From a virus: a DNA stretch of 37,207 nucleotides. Shown here in pieces: positions 7,323-15,306 of this stretch. Position numbers and translations under genes: made by a program. Each line of letters starts with the position of its first letter. Positions within the stretch are counted from its first letter, which is position 1. The stretch is from positions 1-37,207 of IMG/VR virus record IMGVR_UViG_3300031565_000159, one strand, 5' to 3'. The notes below the pieces were generated by a model. That model saw only the letters and a program-made list of their open reading frames with translations, did not search any database and was not told the DNA's origin.

Positions 7323-9428
7323 ATGACAAAGAAGAAAGGCGCATCAAAAGAAGCGGAAGAACGGCTAGCGAGGGCGATCATCGACGCTGCTGCCTACCGT
7401 GAGCCGGTGGTGGGCTTAGTGACCAGCGTGGCGAATCTGGCGAACGGGTCGATCCTATGTGACATCGGGTCGATGCTGGGCGTGCAGGTGATAGCCAGGC
7501 CGATGGAGGGCATCGCTGTAGATGATCTGATCTTCGTGAAGAAGATCGGCAGTGGGCCGACGTCGCGGTGGATGTTCGACGGCTTCAACGTGGGCGGCGG
7601 GGGTGGCGGTTCTGGAACGGGCTACACGCCGGTGCAGAGAATCGAGACCCTGGTTTCTCATGCCAGTACACATCAAGATGGCGCGGCCGATGAGATCAAC
7701 GTTGGTGGCCTGAGTGGCGACCTGGCTGATGCCCAGGACCCGAAGAGCCACGCCTCGACCCACCAGGACGGTGGAGCGGATGAGATCAGCGTGGCGGGGC
7801 TGAGCGGAGAGCTGGCTGATGCCCAACCCCCGAAGAGCCACGCATCCAGCCACCAGAACGGGGGAGCGGATGAGATCAGCGTGGCCGGCCTGAATGGAGT
7901 GCTGGCGGACCAACAGGATGCCAATAAGATCAAGGCCGTGGACGTCATCGACACGTCTATCGGGGACGGCAAGGTACTGGTGTACCGGGATGCCTCTGGA
8001 GACCTGGGGTATGAGGCCCAGGCGGGAGGTGGCGGTGCAGACGAGAAGGTCAAGGTCAGCTCGGATGACACTACGGCGGACTACCTGATCAACAAACTGA
8101 CGGCCCAGGGGCCCATCACCCTCACGGAGGTTGGCGGAGGCGGGGATGAGGATCTGCGGATCGGCTACGCCAGGGGCAACATCAAGTGGGTGGCCAAGAG
8201 CGGAGGGGACTATTCCACGGTCACTGCGGCTATGGCAGCTATTACAGATGCGGCTGCTGATAACCGATATGTCATCTTAATTGCTCCCGACCTTGGATGG
8301 GACCAAGTGACGCTGAAAAGCTACGTTGATCTCATAGGGTTAGGGACTACGCTATACTCTTCCACCTCTTCAATTGCGATTGAGGGTGCTCCAACCGATG
8401 TGTCTATCCGCAACCTAGTTATTGCCCGCATTAACTCAGTTGACAATGACGATAATCCCGTGCTCTTGACTGGTGGTAATGTAGACTTTCACCATTGTCG
8501 AATCTTAGAGTCGTTTACTACGTCCTGGCTTTGCGCCACTGCGTACATAATCGGAGGTACTCACCGATTCTTTGGTTGTGAGATTCGCAACTTCTCTGGC
8601 GGTTATTATGATAGGGGTGGAAATGCCGTTACGGTAGGCAACGCCACAGTTGACTTCTATGGTGGATATATTGAGGCAGACGGTTCCTATGTCACAGCAG
8701 CCCACAACCACGGTATTTATGTGGCAAGTGGTGGCACTGTCAATATACACCAAGGAACTACCATACGCGCTAATGGCGGGAAAGCTCTTTATAACTCTTC
8801 TTCCACAATCAATGTCTATTCAGCAGAATATGACCCGGACGATACCTCTGGCACTATCACAGGAGCCGACAAAGATACAGTCATAGGCGAATTGACGGTT
8901 ATTGATGACATCAACATGACGGCAAGCAGAACAGTGGATGGCGTGGATGTGTCTGCCCACGCTGCTGCAGAGCCATTTGATGCTCACCTGAATAATCCAA
9001 GCTGTCGGGTGTACAAGGCCGCAAGCCAATCCATTGGTTCGGGAGGTTGGGTGGCAGTGCAGTTTGACGGTGAGCATTGGGATACTGATTCTATCCACAA
9101 CAATGCTGTGAACAACACGAGATTGACATGCAAAACCGCTGGCATCTACCTAATGATCGGGCACGGCCAGTTCACGGCGAGTGCCGGCGGTGTAGCGAGA
9201 GCGATGGGCGTAAGAATAACCTACGCTGTTGGTGGCACCAACTTTCTTACGATTCAAAATGGCATAGTGAGTGCTGCCATGATAGCTCGTATGGTTACTG
9301 ATACGTTGTGGAGCATGGCCGTCAATGACTACATCGAGTTGTTGGTCTACCAAGATACAGGCGGCAACCTTAACCTAGAAGCACAATCTCACTATAGCCC
9401 GCGGTTTATGATGACGAGGGTCGCTTAA
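7323..9428 (+). CDS. Tail fibre / receptor-binding protein with repeats, beta-helix and C1q-like tip
   Basis: 701 residues. Residues 1-95 probably anchor the fibre to the tail and end in a Gly-rich hinge (GGGGGGSG). Three 30-residue repeats follow (7656-7925; core HASTHQDGGADEI, then SGELADAQ), a module frequent in phage fibres. From about residue 285 a right-handed beta-helix begins (VAKSGGDYSTVTAAMAAI), as in pectate-lyase-like depolymerases and spikes. The last 150 residues end in a C1q/TNF-like jelly roll (GGWVAVQFDGEHWDTDS, then CKTAGIYLMIGHGQF), typical of receptor-binding tips. From about 8270 the DNA is visibly richer in A+T than the rest of the genome, suggesting acquisition by exchange. 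No catalytic residues can be proven. Confidence 0.85.
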   Translation: MTKKKGASKEAEERLARAIIDAAAYREPVVGLVTSVANLANGSILCDIGSMLGVQVIARPMEGIAVDDLIFVKKIGSGPTSRWMFDGFNVGGGGGGSGTGYTPVQRIETLVSHASTHQDGAADEINVGGLSGDLADAQDPKSHASTHQDGGADEISVAGLSGELADAQPPKSHASSHQNGGADEISVAGLNGVLADQQDANKIKAVDVIDTSIGDGKVLVYRDASGDLGYEAQAGGGGADEKVKVSSDDTTADYLINKLTAQGPITLTEVGGGGDEDLRIGYARGNIKWVAKSGGDYSTVTAAMAAITDAAADNRYVILIAPDLGWDQVTLKSYVDLIGLGTTLYSSTSSIAIEGAPTDVSIRNLVIARINSVDNDDNPVLLTGGNVDFHHCRILESFTTSWLCATAYIIGGTHRFFGCEIRNFSGGYYDRGGNAVTVGNATVDFYGGYIEADGSYVTAAHNHGIYVASGGTVNIHQGTTIRANGGKALYNSSSTINVYSAEYDPDDTSGTITGADKDTVIGELTVIDDINMTASRTVDGVDVSAHAAAEPFDAHLNNPSCRVYKAASQSIGSGGWVAVQFDGEHWDTDSIHNNAVNNTRLTCKTAGIYLMIGHGQFTASAGGVARAMGVRITYAVGGTNFLTIQNGIVSAAMIARMVTDTLWSMAVNDYIELLVYQDTGGNLNLEAQSHYSPRFMMTRVA
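7656..7925 (+). repeat. Three tandem 90-bp repeats in the tail fibre gene
   Basis: Units start at 7656, 7746 and 7836, each coding 30 residues around HAS(T/S)HQ(D/N)G(G/A)ADEI. Units 2 and 3 are the most alike. In-frame gain or loss of units would change fibre length. Confidence 0.9.
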
Positions 9429-9446
9429 TGATGGAGGGGGGTGACA

Positions 9447-9677
9447 ATGGACCATGACGATCTGGTAAAGCAGGGGGAGGAACTGGCCGAGGGGAAGAAG
9501 GTGCCCGAGCTGGCGAAGATGGCCTTCGTCTATGCCTACGTGGGCAACCATGAGCTGGCCATGGTCATAGAGAGGCTGTCGGCGCTATCGAGGTTGGTGT
9601 GGGGAATCCTGCTGGCGCTGGTCCTGGCGCTGGGCAGCGCGGTGATTGCCATGATCTTCAAGACGTTGGCGGGATAG
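9447..9677 (+). CDS. XhlA/holin-like single-membrane-span protein
   Basis: 76 residues from the ATG at 9447. The run GGAGGGGG at 9433-9440 suits this start better than the GTG at 9441. The N-terminal 50 residues are hydrophilic and charged, and a single strong membrane helix lies at about 52-73 (VWGILLALVLALGSAVIAMI). This layout matches XhlA-type haemolysin/holin accessory proteins that sit beside endolysin genes. It is directly followed by the endolysin, supporting a role in lysis. It may work with the four-helix protein at 13150. Confidence 0.7.
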   Translation: MDHDDLVKQGEELAEGKKVPELAKMAFVYAYVGNHELAMVIERLSALSRLVWGILLALVLALGSAVIAMIFKTLAG

Positions 9678-9686
9678 GAGGGGAAC

Positions 9687-11750
9687 GTGAGACCGGGGCT
9701 GCATCTGTCCAATTGCTCGCCGATCACGCCGGCGGATGAGGACATCGTTCGGCGATGGGCGCCGCTGAGCGCGCTGCTGGCCATGAACAACATCGTGGAG
9801 GACGAGGCTGAGATCGGGAAGCTGGTCAGCCTGTGGGAGCTCGCCGGCCGTCCTCTATTGGTGCTGAGGAAGTATTTCGAGCCGGAGCATGGGCTGCACC
9901 CCAACCGCTGGGGGATCCACGCCATGGAGTCGGTGATCATGGCGCGGCGGTGCATGGCTCGAGGGATCCCCGCGGGGAAGATCGCCCTCAAGCCCTTCAA
10001 CGAGCCGAACATGCCCACGGGGGCCTGCAATCCTCCCTATGGCGAGGGGTTCGGGGACAAAGAAGAGCACATCGAGCGGTATGGCCAGGCCTTGGCAACC
10101 TTCATCGACGTGGCCAAGAAGGAAGAGCCTGGCGTGTTGATAGGGGGACCTCATCTAACTGTGGGGAATCACGACGTGAGGTTTCCGAATGATCCTGCGG
10201 GCCGATACTACTATGGGCCCAACAGCCTTTGCCAGCACGCCCTGGATAGGCTGGACCTACACTTCGTCCATTGCTACGGCTTCAGGAGAGGGCAGTACAA
10301 GGACCCGGCGCATGGTCTGAGGTTCCTGGAGTACGAGAAGTATTTTTCTGGGAAGCCGATCTACATCGTCGAGGGGACGTATGGCATCCAGTGGGAGAAC
10401 GGGAACTCCATCGACCCCGCGCAGAACAACGTGAGGGGCGAGGACACGGTGGCCTACCTGCGGCTGCTGGATCAGTACCCGCAGGTCAAGGGCATCACGT
10501 TGTGGATCGGCGGCTGGACGGGGTGGCAGGAGCACCGTCACAGCGACGGGGCGGATCCAGGGAGCCACCGGCCGGTGGTGCGGTACGTGGAGGAGTACGT
10601 GAAGGGGATTGGTCCCGGGCCGGATACAGGGCCGCTGCCTCAGCCTGATCCCGAACCGGAGCCAGAGCCACAATTGGAGGTGAATGTGAAAGCGTACCTG
10701 AAGGACGGGATGGAGACAAACCCGAAGCAGCTCCTGACCGCGTACTCGATGAGCATAGAGCCATGCCAGGGAGCCGGCTTCAGGGTGGTGGAGATCCGCG
10801 AGAGATGTGAGGCTGCCAACTGCGACATCTGGGTGAAGGCGATGGGTGGCCAGTTGCTGCCCAATAGTGCTGTGCGCTGGGGATGGCCGGGCACCGAGGT
10901 CTCACAGAGGACGGGTCCCGATGGGCGAGTGGGCTTCGCTATGGCCAACACGGCCAAGTATGACCCGGCGCTCGGTGGGGGACCGCACTGGGCAGCGGTG
11001 GAAGGAAACTCGGAGACGGTGAGGGGCATCGGCATGGTTATGGGGACGGTGCACTGCACGCTGAACTTCACCTTCCAATGGACCGAGACGGGGCCGGAGC
11101 CTGAGCCTGCACCAGAACCAGCGCCAGAGCCACCACCGCAGCCGGAGCCGGGGCCGGAGCCGGGGCCTACACCAGAAGTCCCATATAGCCTTCTGGCTGG
11201 CCTGGAGCGCCTGGGGCTGGTCGTAGTGGATCTGAGGAAGCAGGTGAAGAGCCTCAGTAAGCTGGACCAGATCCCGCAGAGGGGCTTCGGCGACGTCAAC
11301 GCCATCGTGGTGCATCACACCGGATCCAACGGACCGCAGACGCCGATGGGTATTGTGCAGATGCACATCAATGATCGAGGCTGGCCGACGGTGGGCTACC
11401 ACTTCATCATCGACTGGGAGGGAGAGGTCTACTTCATGGCGCCGCTGGTCTGGGAGATCCACGACTGCGGAGACCTGAACCCAGAGGTGATCGGCATAAG
11501 CGTCATGGGCGATTTCACCGCTTCCGTACCGGATATGAAGCAGATTCGCTCACTCCGGTTGCTGATTTGCGGCCTGTGGGAGTTTTTGGGGCAGGGCTGG
11601 GGACAGTATCGCCCATGCTACGTGCTGCCGCATTCCTATCTGGGGTACGTGAATGAGCAGGGGAAGCTGTGGCACACGGCTTGCCCTGGGAAACTGAAGG
11701 AGCTGCTGCCGTGGGCGGGGTCATGGCCTGGATTCAGGGGGTCTCTTTGA
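9687..11750 (+). CDS. Modular endolysin: TIM-barrel glycoside hydrolase plus C-terminal amidase
   Basis: 687 residues, GTG start with GGAGGGG at 9677-9683. Residues 1-310 look like a clan-A TIM-barrel hydrolase: KPFNEPN (about 105) carries the expected acid/base Glu, and PIYIVEGTYG (Glu about 228) the nucleophile. A Pro/Glu linker (about 315-330) leads to a beta-sandwich-like domain (about 335-470). A second Pro/Glu/Ala linker precedes the C-terminal N-acetylmuramoyl-L-alanine amidase (Amidase_2/PGRP), with zinc-ligand motifs VVHHTGS (about 543) and WHTACPG (about 662) plus GYHFIIDWEG and GISVMGDF. It should cut both a glycan and the amide bond of peptidoglycan. No signal peptide is visible, so export through a holin is expected. 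The specificity of the glycosidase domain is unknown. Confidence 0.85.
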   Translation: MRPGLHLSNCSPITPADEDIVRRWAPLSALLAMNNIVEDEAEIGKLVSLWELAGRPLLVLRKYFEPEHGLHPNRWGIHAMESVIMARRCMARGIPAGKIALKPFNEPNMPTGACNPPYGEGFGDKEEHIERYGQALATFIDVAKKEEPGVLIGGPHLTVGNHDVRFPNDPAGRYYYGPNSLCQHALDRLDLHFVHCYGFRRGQYKDPAHGLRFLEYEKYFSGKPIYIVEGTYGIQWENGNSIDPAQNNVRGEDTVAYLRLLDQYPQVKGITLWIGGWTGWQEHRHSDGADPGSHRPVVRYVEEYVKGIGPGPDTGPLPQPDPEPEPEPQLEVNVKAYLKDGMETNPKQLLTAYSMSIEPCQGAGFRVVEIRERCEAANCDIWVKAMGGQLLPNSAVRWGWPGTEVSQRTGPDGRVGFAMANTAKYDPALGGGPHWAAVEGNSETVRGIGMVMGTVHCTLNFTFQWTETGPEPEPAPEPAPEPPPQPEPGPEPGPTPEVPYSLLAGLERLGLVVVDLRKQVKSLSKLDQIPQRGFGDVNAIVVHHTGSNGPQTPMGIVQMHINDRGWPTVGYHFIIDWEGEVYFMAPLVWEIHDCGDLNPEVIGISVMGDFTASVPDMKQIRSLRLLICGLWEFLGQGWGQYRPCYVLPHSYLGYVNEQGKLWHTACPGKLKELLPWAGSWPGFRGSL

Positions 11751-11760
11751 CTACCGTTTG

Positions 11761-11856
11761 GTGAGCGTGCCATTTGACTATCCCGGTGAGGCGGAGGCGT
11801 GGGAGGTGAAGGTGGAAGGGGACACGGGGCTGGAGCTCGAGGTGGAGAAGCTGTGA
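11761..11856 (+). CDS. Possible small acidic protein (31 residues)
   Basis: A GTG-started frame reads MSVPFDYPGEAEAWEVKVEG and ends LELEVEKL. It fills the gap between the endolysin and phosphoesterase genes, and its stop overlaps the next GTG (GTGA). The balanced composition looks coding, and the frame is open upstream, so a TTG at 11758 could also start it. No clear ribosome site lies immediately ahead. No function is suggested. Confidence 0.35.
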   Translation: MSVPFDYPGEAEAWEVKVEGDTGLELEVEKL

Positions 11857-13082
11857 GCCCTCGAAGAACATGGACATCTGACGAGGACCGGGAACTCCTC
11901 CAGCTCCGCAAGGATGAGATAAGCTGGAAGGAATGTGCAGAGGTCTTGGGGAAGCATCCAGATGCGGTACGAAGCCACTATCGGTATCTGAAGACCCAGG
12001 GTCTCACCGAAGAGAAGGAAGAGCCTGTCTTTGAGATCGAAGTAGAAGTAGATGAGTTTGATGAGCAAGTCACCGCCTTGCTGGGCGACGAAAAGCCGCA
12101 GGACCCGATCCACTGGAGGAGATTGATCTCACTGGCGAGCGATACTCAGGGGGCGATGGAAGGGCTCCAGCCAGCGAAAGACATTCGAGTGTGCAAGGTC
12201 CCAGGAAAGCCGTATCCCATCGGGGTCTTTTCAGGCGACTGGCATCTGGGATCCAAGGCGACGGACTACCCGAGATGGTTGTACGAAGTGTCGATGATTC
12301 TCCGATCGGAGAACACGTTCCTCTTCGATCTGGGAGATGATCGCCAGAACAGCAGGAGCACGCGACACCTGGCATGGGTCCTCGGACAGGTCCTGCCGGT
12401 GGAGCTCCAGGCGCAGGTGATCGTGAGCTTCACGCAGGAGATGGTTCGCAAGGGAAAGCTGAAGGCAAAGATCGGCGGGACACATGATCATTGGTTCGAC
12501 GAAGGGGTGGCCGGGCAATCACTGCTGCGATGGCTATATCAGCAGAATGAGACCATTGCCTTCTTCGAGAACAAGGGACTGCTCTTGCTGCAGGTAGACT
12601 TCGATGGCGAAGAGAAGGAGTACCCGCATCTTCTTTTCCACAAGGCGAGGTACAGGTCATTTCTGAGCACGCTGCACAGCAACCGGCGCGAGTATCAAAT
12701 GACTTTCCCGGGGAAGGTTGTGGCCGGCGCACATGATCACATCCCCGGGGCCGAGATCTTCTGGCACTATGGACTGGTAGAAAAGGCCGGCTATGACATC
12801 GGTGGTTGGAGTTGGATGATCAAGGTGGGGGCCTTCACGTCGGCAGAAAATCAGTTCAGAGACCTGGGATCATTCAATCACCGGACGGAGGTATTCTGCC
12901 CAGCGTGTGTCTATATGCCCGAGGGGATTGTGCTGCTACCCACCTTGAGAGATGCGCTGGCGTTCAGGGCGGGAATCGGTGCGGCAAGAGACCATGAGGA
13001 GGCTGTGATCGATGAGCTGGACGTGTCGGCAGAGCAGAAGGAGAAGCTGAAGGAGCATCTGCTGAGGAGGTTCAGGGTGTGA
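11853..13082 (+). CDS. Calcineurin-like metallophosphoesterase with N-terminal Myb-like DNA-binding domain
   Basis: 409 residues from the GTG at 11853, preceded by GGAGGTGGAGAAG; the frame is open further upstream but this start suits the ribosome site. Residues 5-47 (TWTSDEDRELL, then SWKECAEVLG, then AVRSHYRYLK) match the Myb/SANT helix-turn-helix pattern. The rest is a metallophosphoesterase: GDWHLG (about 127), DLGDD (about 160), GGTHDH (about 208) and GAHDH (about 292) supply the usual Asp/His metal ligands. It is distinct from the SbcD gene at 19855. It lies between the endolysin and the holin, so it is a late gene. A nuclease, nucleotide or protein phosphatase role is possible, and the DNA-binding domain favours a DNA target. 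Confidence 0.8.
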   Translation: MSPRRTWTSDEDRELLQLRKDEISWKECAEVLGKHPDAVRSHYRYLKTQGLTEEKEEPVFEIEVEVDEFDEQVTALLGDEKPQDPIHWRRLISLASDTQGAMEGLQPAKDIRVCKVPGKPYPIGVFSGDWHLGSKATDYPRWLYEVSMILRSENTFLFDLGDDRQNSRSTRHLAWVLGQVLPVELQAQVIVSFTQEMVRKGKLKAKIGGTHDHWFDEGVAGQSLLRWLYQQNETIAFFENKGLLLLQVDFDGEEKEYPHLLFHKARYRSFLSTLHSNRREYQMTFPGKVVAGAHDHIPGAEIFWHYGLVEKAGYDIGGWSWMIKVGAFTSAENQFRDLGSFNHRTEVFCPACVYMPEGIVLLPTLRDALAFRAGIGAARDHEEAVIDELDVSAEQKEKLKEHLLRRFRV

Positions 13083-13093
13083 GGGAGGAGAAG

Positions 13094-13156
13094 GTGAGTG
13101 ACGACGGATTGTATACGATTGACGACGAGATGTATACAGGAGGTGAGAGGTGCTAG
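13094..13156 (+). CDS. Possible 20-residue leader peptide ahead of the holin
   Basis: A GTG frame coding MSDDGLYTIDDEMYTGGERC follows GGGAGGAGAAG. Its stop overlaps the start of the next gene. It contains two TGTATAC motifs (TTGTATACGA and ATGTATACAG). It may be a translational-coupling leader for the holin or simply chance. Confidence 0.3.
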   Translation: MSDDGLYTIDDEMYTGGERC

Positions 13157-13554
13157 GTTCAAGATGGCGTAAACTGTTGTCGGTGGTGGCTGTCCTGGCG
13201 CTGCTGGTGATCATGGTCGCGACTCTTTGCGGCTTCCAGGAGCAGCCATATCCACCGACCCTATGCGAGTTCCTGTTGCTGATCGGGACAGCAGCATTCA
13301 TCCAGATAGCAGCGGGAGCCTTCGTCTCAGTCCTAGTCGAATACTGGCCAGCATGGAGTGAGCTACCGCCGAAATGGAAACGTCCCATCATGTTCGGATT
13401 CTGCTTGGTGGTGCCTGTGGGTTCACTGCTTGCCAGAGCATTCCTATGCGGCGCTGGGATTGATCAAGATGTGATCTACCTGGGTATGATGGCCGGGTTG
13501 GCAGCGTTCGCTGGGAGTCAGTTTGCACACATCCGCAAGCTGCCAAGTGGATAG
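13150..13554 (+). CDS. Putative holin, four membrane segments
   Basis: 134 residues, GTG start with a strong ribosome site (AGGAGGTGAG at 13139-13148). Four hydrophobic segments are visible: about 9-29 (LLSVVAVLALLVIMVATLCG), 39-62, 79-100 and 108-125. Between segments 2 and 3 lies WPAWSELPPKWKR, a pattern common in phage holins of this architecture. Being last in the late operon, after the endolysin, supports a role in making membrane lesions for endolysin release. Its transcript probably ends at the hairpins just downstream. Confidence 0.7.
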   Translation: MLGSRWRKLLSVVAVLALLVIMVATLCGFQEQPYPPTLCEFLLLIGTAAFIQIAAGAFVSVLVEYWPAWSELPPKWKRPIMFGFCLVVPVGSLLARAFLCGAGIDQDVIYLGMMAGLAAFAGSQFAHIRKLPSG

Positions 13555-13559
13555 AAGAA

Positions 13560-13573
13560 GCGCCTTCGGGCGC
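13560..13573. terminator. Hairpin after the holin gene
   Basis: GCGCC and GGCGC pair around a TTCG loop, followed after seven bases by ATCTTTTC. It lies between two converging transcription units and could act in both directions. Confidence 0.5.
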
Positions 13574-13597
13574 GCGTACATCTTTTCCTCCGTCAGG

Positions 13598-13619
13598 CCG
13601 CTCGGGGCAACCCGGGCGG
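13598..13619. terminator. Second hairpin with GCAA tetraloop between convergent genes
   Basis: CCGC-T-CGGG pairs with CCCG-G-GCGG (one T.G wobble) around a GCAA tetraloop, giving nine pairs. It is followed by TTT on the + side and preceded by a pyrimidine-rich stretch. With the hairpin at 13560 it probably insulates the late operon from the leftward integrase transcript. Confidence 0.55.
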
Positions 13620-13680
13620 TTTGGCGTGTGAAGATGGTGGTTGACAGTGGGCCAGCGACTCTTGGTATCTGCGAGCTTGG
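13620..13680. other. Short non-coding stretch after the integrase stop; possible attachment-site location
   Basis: No gene is seen. A TTGACA (13641) followed 19 bases later by TATCTG gives at best a weak promoter antisense to the integrase. Phage attachment sites of serine integrases usually flank the integrase gene, so this stretch and 15205-15306 are the two places to look, but no core can be identified from sequence alone. Confidence 0.3.
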
Positions 13681-15204
13681 CTAGTCACTGAGCTGGGGCG
13701 TGGTGGCGCCGGCGGTGATGACGATGCGGAGGCCGATCTGGCGGAGTAGAGCCTTGATCTCCTGAGCGTTCTCGCGGCCGTACCACTGCCTGCGGAAGCG
13801 GTCGATGGAAGGGCCCACGAGCTCGGTGAAGGCCTTCTCCATGGTCTCATGGTCCCGGTGAGCCGCAGCCCTCTCTTTCTGCTGCAGTTCCCCCTGGATC
13901 AGCTCTAGTTCCTCCTCGAGGCTCTCCCGCCGCGTGTAGTATTCAGAACGATCGATGAGCAGGCTCTCATAGTCAGCGGTCCATTGCTCCAGGGCCCGCA
14001 GGATCCTGGTCTGGGCTCCCTGCAAGGCGGCGAGGTCTGAGGTGGCGTCGATTGTCTTCTGATCGGCCATGGCGAGCAGCTCCTCCTCGAGGAGAGCGGG
14101 TGAGGTGGCCCGCTCGATGATCCAGTTCAGAACGCTCTCCTCCACCGGCTCCAGACGAACGCCATTGCGGGCTGTGGGGCGAGGGCATTCGCTGCGGGGG
14201 TGGGGACAGATCAGGTACTGGTAGAAGCCCCTGGTACTTCCTCCGCCGGTGATGGTCATGCGCTGCTCACAGTAGCCGCAATAGACGAAGCCGGAGAGGG
14301 GGTACTTGGTGTAGGGGTGGCGCTTGCCCTGCTCCCGCCTGGCAGCTATCTCTCGCTGCGTTGCGCTCCAGGTATCCTCGGAGACGATGGCTTCATGCTT
14401 GCCCGGGCCCGTGATCCAGTCGGTTGAATCGCGCCAGCCGGCTTCTTTGTGATCCCACCGCCGCCAGGTAACACGGCCAGAGTAGTAGGGGAGGGCCAGC
14501 ATGTGCTTCAGGGCGGTGGCGTTGCGGGGATAGCTCTCGATGGCATGGGCCTTTGCCAGGCGCAGGATGCCCTCGTAGGTCTGTCCCTCCAGGAACCAGG
14601 CGAAGACCTTCCGCACGAGCTGCGCCTGTGGCTGATAGGGGATGCCAAAGCCTTCTTCACCGAGGCGGTATCCGAAGGGGAGGTTATTGTTGGGGTGATA
14701 GCCTTCTTTGACGCGGCGCCGGGTGCCCATGCGGAAGCGGGCCTGGAGCTCAGCCACCTCATCCTGGGCCCGGGCACGCTCAACCGAGCGCATCCAGATC
14801 GAGGCTCGATCCCGCTGTTCGGCGAACTGATCAGGATCCTGAACTCTGGTGGGCATGGAGAGGGAGAGGATCTGCACGTTATAGCTGGCCAGGTACTCCT
14901 CCACCTGGGCGATGAGGGCATCGGTGCGGCCCAGGCGATCGCGCCCTCGGCAGATGAGGAGGTCCAGCTCGCGCTCTCGGGCCAGGGACATGAGCTCTGT
15001 GTACACAGGCATATCGACCGCGGCTTCGGCGAGGAAGATGTAGGAGCGGGAGTGGCCGGGGATGATCAGGGGTTCGCCCACCTCATGCCAGCCCTCGTTG
15101 CGCTCCACGAGCTCGCGGGCGGCCTCGATCTGGGAGGGGATGGAGTCCTTTTCGTCGGCGGCCTGGGGCTTGCTGCTGACGGCAGCCCAGATGAGACAAC
15201 GCAT
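13681..15204 (-). CDS. int: Large serine recombinase (integrase)
   Basis: 507 residues. The N-terminal resolvase domain (1-150) has the catalytic serine context AAVSSKPQ (Ser10) and RGRDRLGR, corresponding to the conserved Arg pair. The usual Arg two residues before the serine is Ala here, which is unusual. A recombinase domain (about 165-270) includes NNNLPFGYRLGEEG. A zinc ribbon (about 310-345) includes CGYCEQRM and CPHPRSEC, and a long coiled coil at about 390-460 is typical for att-site synapsis. It should integrate the phage DNA at a host attB, with excision controlled by the gp3-like factor at 21456. It is the last gene of the leftward lysogeny group. Confidence 0.93.
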   Translation of the reverse strand: MRCLIWAAVSSKPQAADEKDSIPSQIEAARELVERNEGWHEVGEPLIIPGHSRSYIFLAEAAVDMPVYTELMSLARERELDLLICRGRDRLGRTDALIAQVEEYLASYNVQILSLSMPTRVQDPDQFAEQRDRASIWMRSVERARAQDEVAELQARFRMGTRRRVKEGYHPNNNLPFGYRLGEEGFGIPYQPQAQLVRKVFAWFLEGQTYEGILRLAKAHAIESYPRNATALKHMLALPYYSGRVTWRRWDHKEAGWRDSTDWITGPGKHEAIVSEDTWSATQREIAARREQGKRHPYTKYPLSGFVYCGYCEQRMTITGGGSTRGFYQYLICPHPRSECPRPTARNGVRLEPVEESVLNWIIERATSPALLEEELLAMADQKTIDATSDLAALQGAQTRILRALEQWTADYESLLIDRSEYYTRRESLEEELELIQGELQQKERAAAHRDHETMEKAFTELVGPSIDRFRRQWYGRENAQEIKALLRQIGLRIVITAGATTPQLSD

Positions 15205-15205
15205 T

Positions 15206-15270
15206 GCCCCTCACCTACCCCTCACCCCAGCCTCTCCCACAAGGGGAGAGGAGCAATAGGAGGGGAGAGG
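15206..15270. repeat. REP-like hairpin, copy D, upstream of the integrase
   Basis: CCCCTCACCTACCCCTCACC is followed by the hairpin CCTCTCCC/ACAA/GGGGAGAGG and a second GGAGGGGAGAGGGG. It lies directly ahead of the integrase start, in the 102-base gap that also holds the palindrome at 15288. Confidence 0.75.
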
Positions 15271-15287
15271 GGAATAGAGTGGGAGTT

Positions 15288-15303
15288 TACCGAGCGCTCG
15301 GTA
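15288..15303. promoter_or_regulatory. Dispersed 16-bp palindrome, copy 2 (perfect)
   Basis: TACCGAGCGCTCGGTA is a perfect palindrome and the only fully intergenic copy, between the integrase and the membrane-protein gene. See copies at 3377, 25255 and 36345. Confidence 0.7.
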
Positions 15304-15306
15304 GAG

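Noticed and set aside
7656-7925. Regularly spaced repeats considered as a CRISPR array
   Set aside because: They are 90-bp in-frame coding repeats in the fibre with no distinct spacers.
8160-9428. Diversity-generating retroelement target in the fibre tip
   Set aside because: No reverse transcriptase or template repeat is present in the window.
13641-13671. TTGACA with a distant TATCTG
   Set aside because: The 19-base spacing and poor -10 make a promoter unlikely; it would run antisense into the integrase.
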